This document shows positions 7,729 through 15,490 of a stretch of 17,886 nt of DNA, in pieces. How positions within the stretch are numbered: position 1 is the first letter of the stretch; the number at the start of each line of letters is the position of its first letter. Under the pieces are notes generated by a model. It was not told the origin of the DNA and ran no database searches. It worked only from the letters and a program-made list of their open reading frames with translations. A program made the position numbers and the translations under genes. Where the stretch lies: NCBI GenBank assembly GCA_041161475.1, contig JBEAUL010000061.1:1-17886 (forward strand), given 5' to 3'. Source of the stretch: JBEAUL01 sp041161475. Its GTDB lineage: Bacteria > Pseudomonadota > Gammaproteobacteria > UBA6186 > Azoamicaceae.

Positions 7729-9363
7729 ATGGACATAGACATCCCTACATTTTCGAAAACCCTTCAACAAAGGCAAGCACAAGGTCTTTTCGATACGCTC
7801 CCTGGCATTAGACGAGGCATCGAAAAAGAAGCGCTGAGGGTATTGCCCGACGGCACTTTATCCAGAACTCCACACCCCTACGCACTGGGTTCCAGTCTTA
7901 CCCATCCACATATTACCACTGATTACTCAGAATCCTTGCTGGAATTTATTTCGACTCCTTGGACCTCTGTACGCGGGTTGTTGCAAGAGCTTCATCACAT
8001 TGAACAGTTTACACACAGCGTTTTACAGTCACAGGCCGAAACATTATGGGCAACGAGTATGCCTTGTCGCCTCCCAAATAATCCTGTGGATATTCCTATT
8101 GCGCAATACGGCAATGCTTACCCTGGCCGAATAAAAACGATTTATAGACAGGGCTTAGGCTTACGATATGGACGAAAAATGCAGACCATTGCCGGTCTTC
8201 ATTATAATTTTTCCTTCCCTGATACCTTTTGGATGAATTATCAAGCCACTTCTGGACAAACACAGGCAACCTTACCTGAGTTTATCTCTGACCAATACTT
8301 TCATTTGATACGCAATGTATTACGTTGGCGCTGGTTATTGCCACTCTGGTTTGGCGCTTCACCCGCTGTAGACAGCAGTTTCTTAGCACCGGACTGTCAA
8401 CCAGATTCCCTGGTACCCCACTTAGCCCCAGTTTCTGCACGAGGGCAAGCCAATCATACTTGGATAAGCCCTTATGCCACTAGCCTTCGATTAAGCCCTT
8501 TAGGTTATCACAACACAAACGCGCGTATAGAACATGGTATTTCTTATAACACTCTACCCGATTTCCTCAGCGATTTACGAAAAGCCGTTACGACTGTTTC
8601 TCCCGAATTTTCGGCAATCGGCGTGCTTAGCAATGGTGAATATTTACAATTGAACGATACGTGTTTACAAATTGAAAATGAATTTTACGGCATCATTCGA
8701 CCAAAAAATACTCTGGCGCCACAAGAACGTCTGTTACATGCCCTCAAAACACGGGGTGTTGGCTATATAGAGCTAAGGGCCCTAGACTTGAACCCTTTTG
8801 AACCAAATGGTATTTCCAGTCAACACTTACATTTACTCGATGTTTTTTTAACGACTTGTCTTTTACTCGATAGCCCATTGTTATCCCATTCAGAAGAAGC
8901 CTTAAGCCACGCTGACTATCAAACCATCGTGATAGAGGGACGCAAAAAAAATCTGCGTTTTGCTGGCAATACAACCGGAAAAAGCGCATCGGTGCAAGAA
9001 CGATCGACAAAGTTTCTAGATGCATTAAGGGCGGTAGCCGAGCAATTTGATCAAGCCTTACAGACACAAAATCACATACAAGCAATTGAAATGGCCTCGC
9101 AGCAGATTCAAAATCCGCAAGAAAACAGTTTATGTGCTGAAGTATTTGAATCTTATGCGCAACACCGAAATAATCACATTGATTTTGGACAATATATCAG
9201 CCAAGAGCGTGCAAACTATTTTTTAAAACAGCCCTTATCTAAACCCATACAAGCCGATTTTGAAGCAATGGCCACACGCTCTTTCAGCAAACAACAGGTA
9301 CTCGAGACTGAATATCAGCCACCCTTTGCTGAATACCTGCATAATTATCTAAAAAACATATAA
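7729..9363 (+). CDS. gshA: Glutamate-cysteine ligase
   Basis: GshA makes gamma-glutamylcysteine from glutamate and cysteine using ATP, the first and limiting step of glutathione synthesis in the cytosol. From ATG at 7729 it is 544 residues, against 518 in E. coli. Motifs match the proteobacterial family in order: GIRRGIEKEALRV, ALGSSLTHPHITTDYSE, SMPCRLP, IAQYGNAYPGRIKTIYRQGL, MQTIAGLHYNFSFP, FGASPA, LQIENEFYGIIRPK and IELRALDLNPFEPNGIS. The open frame extends upstream to 7618, but that part is only the tRNA-Lys gene read as protein, so the start inside the gap after the tRNA is preferred. No Shine-Dalgarno precedes it. A 19-nt gap separates it from the following membrane-protein gene, suggesting co-transcription. 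No gshB is in the window. Confidence 0.95.
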   Translation: MDIDIPTFSKTLQQRQAQGLFDTLPGIRRGIEKEALRVLPDGTLSRTPHPYALGSSLTHPHITTDYSESLLEFISTPWTSVRGLLQELHHIEQFTHSVLQSQAETLWATSMPCRLPNNPVDIPIAQYGNAYPGRIKTIYRQGLGLRYGRKMQTIAGLHYNFSFPDTFWMNYQATSGQTQATLPEFISDQYFHLIRNVLRWRWLLPLWFGASPAVDSSFLAPDCQPDSLVPHLAPVSARGQANHTWISPYATSLRLSPLGYHNTNARIEHGISYNTLPDFLSDLRKAVTTVSPEFSAIGVLSNGEYLQLNDTCLQIENEFYGIIRPKNTLAPQERLLHALKTRGVGYIELRALDLNPFEPNGISSQHLHLLDVFLTTCLLLDSPLLSHSEEALSHADYQTIVIEGRKKNLRFAGNTTGKSASVQERSTKFLDALRAVAEQFDQALQTQNHIQAIEMASQQIQNPQENSLCAEVFESYAQHRNNHIDFGQYISQERANYFLKQPLSKPIQADFEAMATRSFSKQQVLETEYQPPFAEYLHNYLKNI

Positions 9364-9382
9364 ACAGGAGAGGATTCTTAAT

Positions 9383-9865
9383 ATGCTCAAATCACACTGT
9401 AAACACCACATCAACCGACTTTTTTTATCTGTTTGCTGCTTCTTTGGATGGGCTACCGTTGCCACAGCCGATAATGTTGAAAGCTTAGCGGATATTGCAG
9501 GCAACCTTATTTTTGGGGCGAGCATTGTAACGGATTTTTTACATGTGGTCAGTATCATCCTAGGCGTTGGTTTTATGATTTATTCCGTTGTGGCTTATCG
9601 AAACCATCGCCTTAATCCTAAAATGGTGCCCTTAGACCGGCCCATTCTGTATTTGTTTTTAGGTATCGTGTTTACCGCTATTCCATTTTTGGGTACCATC
9701 CTTGAGCGCACAACAGGAGAAATTGCTGTAAGGAAGTATCAAAATAACACATCAGGCATACATAGACACCACGACATTGATTCGCCTGACACACATTCAC
9801 ATCACGATCAAACGCACTCCAGATATTATGCGAATGATATTGATGCGCCATTGGATGATTACTGA
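9383..9865 (+). CDS. Small membrane protein resembling IcmC/IcmD/DotV of Dot/Icm type IVB secretion
   Basis: This 160-residue protein has a likely signal sequence (1-29, ending VATA), a first membrane helix near 47-72 and a second near 87-105. The pattern LADIAGN (35-41), GVGFMIYS (61-68), then R-x-H-R-x-NP (73-79), VPLDRPI (82-88) and a hydrophobic segment with an internal proline recalls IcmD/DotP, IcmC/DotE and DotV. These are small paralogous inner-membrane proteins of the Legionella/Coxiella Dot/Icm apparatus. The tail at 127-145 is histidine-rich (seven His in 19 residues) and the end is acidic (DIDAPLDDY); I do not know this tail from the family. AGGAG and AGAGGA precede the ATG. It follows gshA by 19 nt and converges on bepA with a 7-nt gap. 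The family call rests on remembered motifs; a non-secretion role is possible. Confidence 0.6.
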   Translation: MLKSHCKHHINRLFLSVCCFFGWATVATADNVESLADIAGNLIFGASIVTDFLHVVSIILGVGFMIYSVVAYRNHRLNPKMVPLDRPILYLFLGIVFTAIPFLGTILERTTGEIAVRKYQNNTSGIHRHHDIDSPDTHSHHDQTHSRYYANDIDAPLDDY

Positions 9866-9872
9866 GGACAGT

Positions 9873-11336
9873 TTAGCGTATTTTTTCCAAAGCCAGTATT
9901 TTATCTTGAATGGCATCAATTTTGGCTTTTGCAATTAAGTCTTTGTTAACATTTATCCGTTGCAAAGCCAATGACAATTGCAATTTGGCCGCTTTAATAT
10001 TGCCACGTAATAGATGCCATTCTGCCTGGGCTTGATGTACCTCTGACAGATCGCCCGACAATCGGTGGGCTTGTGTCAATAATTGATATAATCTTAAAGA
10101 ATTTCCCTGCGTCTCTTTGTGTCGATTTAAATATTTTTTTGCTAACAAAGGCTGTTTATCTCGAATCAAATATTCTGCATACAACATGTCTATTGGAAAC
10201 AGCCCTGGGTGACGCGTTGAGAGCATCTCAAACCGTTTTAAACCCTTTTCTTTATTGCCTTGTAAGTACTCAAGCTCTGCCATACTTAAGGATAATACCC
10301 AAGCATCTGGGTATATATTGAGAAGATTTTCTAACAACTGCGATGCCAATAGATATTCACGCTCAGCCTGAAAACACAGTGCCAGCGCATATTGGGCTTG
10401 TCGCCAAAGGGGTGTTCCTGGCTCTTTACTATCCGCCTGCATTTTTAAACGATGAATCATCGTTTTCTTCGACCCTATTGTGGAGGCAACCAAAGCTCGC
10501 GCGACCATCCAATCAAAATCCTCCTGTCTGTCTGGTAATGCCGTTTGGGGTTTTAATTGGGCAATCCGGTTCTGTGCATCTGCGATACGAGATTCGTTGA
10601 GTGGATGACTGCGCAAATATTCTGGTACTTTATCGTGAAAATAGGACCCCTGATTAAAGCGATTAAATACTTTTAACAACGCATTTGGATCGGTTTTTAA
10701 GCGCCCCAAGGTTTGAATGGCTTCTCTGTCTGCCTCTTGCTCATGGACGCGAGAAAAGGTCATCATTTTTTGAAAATGCATCTCAAGAATGGCTTGTGTG
10801 GCGTATATTCCGGCTTCAGGGGAAGTAAATGAGCCCACAACAAGCGCACCCAACATCTCTGCCACAGTTAAGGGCATCATACGGCGATGATTCTCTAAAG
10901 TACGCGCCAAATGCCGTTGGGTAATATGTGCGTATTCATGGGCTAAAACCGCCAACAACTCTGCTTCGCTACTCACCCCCAATATCAAGCCGTAATGTAC
11001 GCCAATATGCCCCCCAAAGAAAGTGAACGCATTCAGGTCTGGTGAGGGTATTGCAAACACCTTTAACGGAAAAGGAGATTGTGGCGCTGCACGCGCAACG
11101 TTTTCGGCCAAGCCCTGTAGATAAGAATTTAAGACCTCATCTTCCGAGAGATAATTTTGGGCACGAATTTCACGCATAATACGTTCACCCCACTCCCTTT
11201 CTTGGGTCAAGGTTAAAATGGTTTGATGGCCTACAACGTTATCGAGCGTCGTTAGGGTGCTGGTTTCATTCCCCCTGGCAATCGATGTTACTGATAAAAT
11301 AATCAGCAAAAAAGCAACTTTTACCCCTTTGAACAC
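9873..11336 (-). CDS. bepA: Periplasmic M48 metalloprotease with TPR domain (BepA/YfgC)
   Basis: BepA is a periplasmic zinc protease and chaperone that promotes LptD maturation and degrades stalled outer-membrane proteins. The product is 487 residues, the same length as E. coli BepA. A signal peptide covers about residues 1-22. The catalytic zinc motif HEYAH is at 133-137, the third ligand lies in HEQEADRE (about E201), and SHPLNESR gives H244, matching the His that plugs the E. coli active site. The C-terminal half, from about 270, is alpha-helical and TPR-like. The start is GTG at 11334..11336, with GGGGG six nt upstream. The ATG four nt further upstream is out of frame. It converges on the preceding plus-strand gene without a visible terminator. 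Confidence 0.93.
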   Translation of the reverse strand: MFKGVKVAFLLIILSVTSIARGNETSTLTTLDNVVGHQTILTLTQEREWGERIMREIRAQNYLSEDEVLNSYLQGLAENVARAAPQSPFPLKVFAIPSPDLNAFTFFGGHIGVHYGLILGVSSEAELLAVLAHEYAHITQRHLARTLENHRRMMPLTVAEMLGALVVGSFTSPEAGIYATQAILEMHFQKMMTFSRVHEQEADREAIQTLGRLKTDPNALLKVFNRFNQGSYFHDKVPEYLRSHPLNESRIADAQNRIAQLKPQTALPDRQEDFDWMVARALVASTIGSKKTMIHRLKMQADSKEPGTPLWRQAQYALALCFQAEREYLLASQLLENLLNIYPDAWVLSLSMAELEYLQGNKEKGLKRFEMLSTRHPGLFPIDMLYAEYLIRDKQPLLAKKYLNRHKETQGNSLRLYQLLTQAHRLSGDLSEVHQAQAEWHLLRGNIKAAKLQLSLALQRINVNKDLIAKAKIDAIQDKILALEKIR

Positions 11337-11387
11337 CCATTTCCCCCTATTTACGCCTTGATATATCCTTTTTATTAACGCCTGTAA

Positions 11388-11415
11388 TTGACAGACGCTT
11401 ATAAATCAGTATAAT
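11388..11415 (+). promoter_or_regulatory. Consensus sigma-70 promoter of the csp gene
   Basis: TTGACA (11388..11393) and TATAAT (11410..11415) are both perfect hexamers with a 16-nt spacer. Transcription should start near 11422, leaving a leader of about 200 nt before the csp ATG. This is the strongest promoter match in the window. Confidence 0.8.
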
Positions 11416-11421
11416 TTGTAT

Positions 11422-11622
11422 TGAATGTAGGTAGCTTGCTTCCCACATTTGCTCTTAAGTCGACATCTAAGTGACATAATCTTTGCTAACAAAGATAGCC
11501 GTATTTGAATGTTTCGCTAAAGAGTCTTTCGGTGCTTAACTTTGTACCACAGTTGGCTAAACGCCGACCACTGGTAAAAAGATAAGTGTTTATTCAAGTC
11601 AGTATCAAGTTAGAGATAGATT
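11422..11622 (+). promoter_or_regulatory. Long structured 5' leader of the csp mRNA
   Basis: Between the promoter and the csp start lie about 200 nt with no coding signal. Two hairpins are visible. ATCTTTG/CAAAGAT closes a CTAA loop at 11479..11496. The second is a compound stem, ACCA..TGGT enclosing GTTGGC/GCCGAC, at 11546..11575. Only a weak purine stretch (TTAGAGATAG) precedes the ATG. Long leaders of this kind act as RNA thermosensors in E. coli cspA; a similar role here is inference. Confidence 0.5.
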
Positions 11623-11832
11623 ATGGCAACTGGTATCGTTAAATGGTTTAACCCGACCAAAGGTTTTGGATTCATCCAACCTGAAGGGGGCGACAAAGAT
11701 GTTTTCGTTCATATTAGCGCTTTGGAAAAAGCCGGTTTACGTACGTTGAAAGAAAATCAACGCGTAAATTATGAACTGGAATCCAACAAAGGCAGAGTTT
11801 CCGCTACTAATATCGAAGTATTGGAAGACTAA
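11623..11832 (+). CDS. CspA-family cold shock protein
   Basis: This is a small single-stranded nucleic-acid-binding protein acting as an RNA chaperone. At 69 residues it has the expected size for one cold-shock domain. RNP1 is KGFGFI (13-18) and RNP2 is VFVHIS (27-32). The N-terminal GIVKWFN and the C-terminal GRVSATNIEV are typical. Which paralogue of the CspA-CspE series it represents cannot be told from sequence alone, so no symbol is given. It is monocistronic: a consensus promoter and long leader lie upstream and a strong terminator starts 17 nt after the stop. Confidence 0.95.
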   Translation: MATGIVKWFNPTKGFGFIQPEGGDKDVFVHISALEKAGLRTLKENQRVNYELESNKGRVSATNIEVLED

Positions 11833-11849
11833 GCTCCAGTTGAGTCGAC

Positions 11850-11877
11850 AAAAAACCCGGGTCTTCCCGGGTTTTTT
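11850..11877. terminator. Bidirectional intrinsic terminator (csp / unknown gene)
   Basis: A6, CCCGGG, TCTT, CCCGGG, T6. This is a 6-bp all-GC stem with a 4-nt loop, flanked by A6 and T6, so it can stop transcription from both sides. On the plus strand it ends the csp transcript. On the minus strand the stop codon of the unknown gene (11876..11878) overlaps its flank, so it ends the fadD-unknown gene transcript too. Confidence 0.92.
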
Positions 11878-12589
11878 ATGCACCCTTTTTTTCTTGCATG
11901 CTGATATGCAATTCTCCAAGATCTTCTCCCATTAAATCCCAAGGGAACCGAGTACGCCAAACCATGTCGATATAGACAGCATCCGTATTGATATAGATCG
12001 AATCGCAAACAAAAGAGATGAACTGTTGATTGACCCTTGATACCAAGGTACCCATGCATTGATAATGGTTTGTGCGAAACACCGTCTCTTGTACACAATC
12101 CATGCTTGAAAATACTTTGTAAAAAGTCAATTGATTGATCTGGTCCCAGGACTTAGGATACCGAGCATAGCTAGGAGCAACCAAAAAATGTTGCATGGCC
12201 GATTTTCCTGTTGGTCTTGTCTTCCAGTCATCTTGCCAGTACAACACGGGCTCTGGTGATAGATTGCCTACCTTCACGACAACTTGAGACGCGACATCCC
12301 CTGCTTGTAAACTGATGGCAGACCTGGGACGTATTTGACCCCATAACAGCAACTCCGATGTTTGTTTTTCAGGTACTAAGTCGGTGACTTGTCGTGTTTC
12401 AGTCGATGTCCAACAGTCTATTTCTTGAAAGGCTGGGGGCTTGTTATCTCGTATCCAGGCTTGCCTATCAAACGCATAAATAAATCGAGATTTGACAACA
12501 CATACGGTGTAGGGTGTCTTAAGTTGACGCAGATCAGAAAACAGTGTTGCCACATAAGGGGCTTGATTTGGCATAACAGTGGACAGCAT
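11876..12589 (-). CDS. Protein of unknown function, 237 residues, next to fadD
   Basis: I do not recognise this protein. It has no signal peptide or membrane helix, so a cytosolic location is likely. It is rich in aromatic residues and Cys (for example EIDCWTSTE, PVLYWQDDW, SMDCVQETVF, HYQCMG and YIDMVWRTRFPWDL). Alternating polar and hydrophobic runs in the middle suggest beta structure. ATG at 12587..12589 is used; an in-frame ATG five codons later is an alternative. A weak AGGG lies 9 nt upstream. The gene begins 14 nt after fadD on the same strand and shares its terminator with csp, so it is almost certainly co-transcribed with fadD. A link with fatty-acid activation is possible but unsupported by motif. 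The frame is long, well placed and ends exactly at a terminator, which supports a real gene. Confidence 0.8.
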   Translation of the reverse strand: MLSTVMPNQAPYVATLFSDLRQLKTPYTVCVVKSRFIYAFDRQAWIRDNKPPAFQEIDCWTSTETRQVTDLVPEKQTSELLLWGQIRPRSAISLQAGDVASQVVVKVGNLSPEPVLYWQDDWKTRPTGKSAMQHFLVAPSYARYPKSWDQINQLTFYKVFSSMDCVQETVFRTNHYQCMGTLVSRVNQQFISFVCDSIYINTDAVYIDMVWRTRFPWDLMGEDLGELHISMQEKKGA

Positions 12590-12603
12590 CTTTTTAGACC
12601 CTG

Positions 12604-14283
12604 TTAGGAGGCGGTTGCATGGGAATCCTCATGTAATGCACGCCTCAGTATTTTACCCACAGCAGACTTTGGTAATGCATCTCGAAATACGATTTTTTTA
12701 GGCACTTTGTAGTGTGTTAAAAATTTACGGCAATGCGCAATGACCTCTTTTTCTGTCAAGGTATCTCCCTTTTTAACAATATATGCTGTTACCACTTCTT
12801 CACCACTCTCATTCATTGTTGCAGCAACCCCAACCTCTTTAACAGCCGGATGCATCGCAATAACCATTTCTACTTCTGCCGGGTATACATTAAAACCGGA
12901 TATCAGTATGAGCTCTTTTTTACGATCTAAAATTTTTACAAAACCACGGTGATCGATACTGGCCATATCCCCGGTTTTTAACCAACCCTCTTGGGTCAAT
13001 ACCGCTTCTGTTTCTAATGTGTTTTGCCAGTATCCTTGCATCACTTGTGGCCCTTTGACCCATAATTCACCTGGCTCGCCTATCTCTAGGGGATTACCCT
13101 TATCATCACATATTTGAATATCGGTTGACGGAATCGGTAACCCCACACTCTCGGTAAAATCTAAGGCAGAAACAGGGTTGATACAGACAGCTGGAGAGGC
13201 CTCTGTTAATCCATAGGCTTGTAGCAAACAGACTCCTGTTACCCGTTGCCATTGCCGTGCCACGCTTCTTTGCACCGCCATCCCACCCCCAAAAGACAGC
13301 TTAAGATGTGAAAAATCCACCGATTGTATATCAGGATGTAATGATAAAGCATTAAACAAGGTATTAACACCTGTCATTGCGGTAAATTCGACACTTTTTA
13401 ACACTGAAATAAATTGCTTTAAGTCTTTCGGTTGCGTAATCAATACATTTAAAGCCCCCATCTTAAAAAATAAGAGCCCATCTGCCATCAGAGAAAAAAT
13501 ATGATACAAGGGCAATGCCGTAATTAAAATTTCTTTCCCAAGCACAATCGAACGCGACAGCCAGGCTTCTGCCTGTAAAATATTGGCGATCAAATTACCA
13601 TGCGTTAAAATCGCACCTTTCGGTGTACCCGTTGTGCCACCCGTATATTGCAAAAAGGCGATGTCAGTGGCCTGTAAATTCGGGGCGACATAGGTGTTTT
13701 TTTTCTGGGCTTTTATCAATGATTTTAAGGCATAAACACCCCCAGTCTTAGGAACAAACCAGGGTGACCGGAAAGAAAGCTTCATCCCTAGATTAAATGC
13801 CCAACCCTTGGCCCCAATATAATCTCCAACGGTGGTGACAATAATATGCTTTAACGTGGTCGCTGGCTGAATATTGACTGCTTTCTTGTAAAATATATCT
13901 AAAACAACCAAGGCAACACAGCCAGAATCTTTAACCTGAATCAATAATTCTCGTTCAGTATATTGCGGATTCATGTTGACCACGATAAGACCCGCCTTTA
14001 GTGCACCCCACAGCACAATAGGATATTGCAGCAAATTGGGTAACATAATCCCAATTCTATCGCCTTTTTTTAATTGAAGGGTTTGTTGAAATGCAGTCGC
14101 ACAGGCTTCGACTTCTGTGGCAAGCTCAGAAAAGCGGAGATACTTACCAAAGCTTAAAAAAGCATTTTTATCGGCATACAGTCTACAGGTTTCATCAAAC
14201 AAGGCAGGTAATGATACGTAGGCATTTGGATTGATGGTATGAGGCACGCCTGCTGGATAACTTTTTAACCAAAACTTCTCCAT
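12604..14283 (-). CDS. fadD: Long-chain fatty acid-CoA ligase
   Basis: FadD activates long-chain fatty acids to acyl-CoA through an acyl-AMP intermediate, coupling uptake to beta-oxidation or lipid synthesis at the inner membrane. It has 559 residues (561 in E. coli), and similarity begins at the first residues (WLKSYPAGVPHTINPN). The ANL-family P-loop YTGGTTGTPKG is at 213-223. TALPLYHIF, TGVNTLFNAL and AYGLTEASP follow. The hinge and C-terminal domain are shown by GWLKTGD, ILDRKKELILISGFNVYPAEVE and the catalytic-lysine motif KSAVGKILRR. ATG at 14281..14283 has AGGA upstream. A 57-nt inverted repeat fills most of the 93-nt gap after prmB. The unknown gene follows in the same transcript. Confidence 0.95.
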   Translation of the reverse strand: MEKFWLKSYPAGVPHTINPNAYVSLPALFDETCRLYADKNAFLSFGKYLRFSELATEVEACATAFQQTLQLKKGDRIGIMLPNLLQYPIVLWGALKAGLIVVNMNPQYTERELLIQVKDSGCVALVVLDIFYKKAVNIQPATTLKHIIVTTVGDYIGAKGWAFNLGMKLSFRSPWFVPKTGGVYALKSLIKAQKKNTYVAPNLQATDIAFLQYTGGTTGTPKGAILTHGNLIANILQAEAWLSRSIVLGKEILITALPLYHIFSLMADGLLFFKMGALNVLITQPKDLKQFISVLKSVEFTAMTGVNTLFNALSLHPDIQSVDFSHLKLSFGGGMAVQRSVARQWQRVTGVCLLQAYGLTEASPAVCINPVSALDFTESVGLPIPSTDIQICDDKGNPLEIGEPGELWVKGPQVMQGYWQNTLETEAVLTQEGWLKTGDMASIDHRGFVKILDRKKELILISGFNVYPAEVEMVIAMHPAVKEVGVAATMNESGEEVVTAYIVKKGDTLTEKEVIAHCRKFLTHYKVPKKIVFRDALPKSAVGKILRRALHEDSHATAS

Positions 14284-14304
14284 AAGTCACTTTCCTAAAT
14301 ATTT

Positions 14305-14361
14305 TTATGCGAATACTGGTCTATGCATTAAGTATGCTCTAGACCCATGATTTTCGCATAA
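14305..14361. repeat. Compound inverted repeat between prmB and fadD
   Basis: Three nested pairs of arms share one centre. TTATGCGAA (14305..14313) pairs with TTCGCATAA (14353..14361). GGTCTA (14318..14323) pairs with TAGACC (14340..14345). GCAT (14325..14328) pairs with ATGC (14334..14337) around a 5-nt loop. No T-run follows on the minus strand, so it is not a standard terminator. It could be an operator, an RNA structure in the fadD leader or a decayed mobile-element end. Confidence 0.55.
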
Positions 14362-14376
14362 CAGGGCTTGAGGCCC

Positions 14377-15408
14377 CTAGGTAAAGAGTCTTGCAAATAT
14401 CGATCTGGTTGTTGCGTTTTTAAGCGCATCAGGATCTGGTAAGTCAGTTTTTTTACATAAAAATATACCGTCCATAGCCAACCATGCTTCCGTTCCATCG
14501 GGTCGTCGATAAGTAAGCCACTGAAAATTGACCTGAGGATATTTTCTTTTTAAGGTCTTGGCTGCGGTATAACCCACTTCTGCGATTAAGACGCCATTTG
14601 AATTTAAGTATTGTTTGGCCTGGGCTAAAATTTTATTAATAATATCTAAGCCATCTTTACCGCTTTCTAAAGCGATTTTGGGCTCATGCTTAAATTCTGC
14701 CGGCACTTGCTGATATTCTTTCGTCGATACATAAGGAGGGTTTGTGATAATTAAATCATACGGCCCTGTTATCTGTTCAAAAAGGTTACTGTGAATACAC
14801 TGTACTCTGTCTTCCAATCCATGTCGTTTAATATTTAACTGGGCGACAGCCAATGCTTCTTGAGAAATATCTGACAAATCAACCCTTACATTTTTGCTCA
14901 TCAAGGCCAAGGTAATTCCTATGCATCCAGAACCCGTACACAAATCCAGTATTCTATGATTTTTCCACTCGATATTGTCTAAAAAATCTTGAAATCGATT
15001 GCTCATAATTGAACGAGGCACCAGTACATGCTTATTGACAAAAAATTGACGCCCACAATACTCTCCTGTGTTGGTTATATAAGGAACTGGTAATTTTTCT
15101 GCAATTCTTTTTTCAAATAACTGGATAATACAGATGGCTTCTTGCTCGTTTAATCGATAATGGTTATCTAAACGCACAGCCTCTGGTAGGCGACACTGTA
15201 ATGCATGATTGGCTAAGTATTCCGCTGTTTTAAATAAAGAACCATTGTTAAAAAAATGATGATGCAATCTTGCTTTTCGCATTAAACGATATCCCATCTG
15301 AACAATATCGCCTAAGGTCGCCCCCTCTGTGAGGCAATTTTCTAGCCATAGGGTATAGGCTTTTTGACGTTTTTTATCCTTCGATAGTTGTCGAGTGATG
15401 ATTTCCAT
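14377..15408 (-). CDS. prmB: Ribosomal protein L3 N5-glutamine methyltransferase
   Basis: PrmB methylates a glutamine side chain of ribosomal protein L3 with SAM. The 343-residue product has the PrmB/HemK layout: a helical N-terminal domain (about 1-110), then PVPYITNTGEYCGRQFFV, then LVPRS (129-133). The SAM-binding loop LDLCTGSGCI is at 154-163 and the catalytic NPPY at 223-226. EFKHEPKIALESGKDGLDI follows. The LVPRS variant and the E-x-x-HEP-x-x-AL-x-SG-x-DGL block favour PrmB over the release-factor enzyme PrmC. It is about 30 residues longer than E. coli PrmB (310). The C-terminal part after about 305 (IFLCKKTDLPDPDAL onward) appears to be extra. ATG at 15406..15408 has AGGAG. It stands 82 nt downstream of htpG, behind a terminator. 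Confidence 0.88.
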   Translation of the reverse strand: MEIITRQLSKDKKRQKAYTLWLENCLTEGATLGDIVQMGYRLMRKARLHHHFFNNGSLFKTAEYLANHALQCRLPEAVRLDNHYRLNEQEAICIIQLFEKRIAEKLPVPYITNTGEYCGRQFFVNKHVLVPRSIMSNRFQDFLDNIEWKNHRILDLCTGSGCIGITLALMSKNVRVDLSDISQEALAVAQLNIKRHGLEDRVQCIHSNLFEQITGPYDLIITNPPYVSTKEYQQVPAEFKHEPKIALESGKDGLDIINKILAQAKQYLNSNGVLIAEVGYTAAKTLKRKYPQVNFQWLTYRRPDGTEAWLAMDGIFLCKKTDLPDPDALKNATTRSIFARLFT

Positions 15409-15441
15409 TTGCTAATCTCCTTATCTACACGCAGCTGAGAT

Positions 15442-15471
15442 AAAAAAAGGGGAGTAAAACTCCCCTTTTTT
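15442..15471. terminator. Intrinsic terminator after htpG
   Basis: A7, GGGGAGT, AAA, ACTCCCC, T6. The perfect 7-bp GC-rich stem lies 19 nt beyond the htpG stop on the minus strand and is followed there by a T7 run. It separates the htpG heat-shock transcript from prmB. No plus-strand gene reads into it from the left. Confidence 0.92.
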
Positions 15472-15490
15472 ATACCCGATATAATATTAA

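Noticed and set aside
8744..9085. 113-codon minus-strand frame opposite gshA
   Set aside because: Antisense shadow; gshA is well supported across the same bases.
14364..14376. GGGC/GCCC hairpin directly after the prmB stop as a terminator
   Set aside because: Only a 4-bp stem and no T-run after it on the minus strand.
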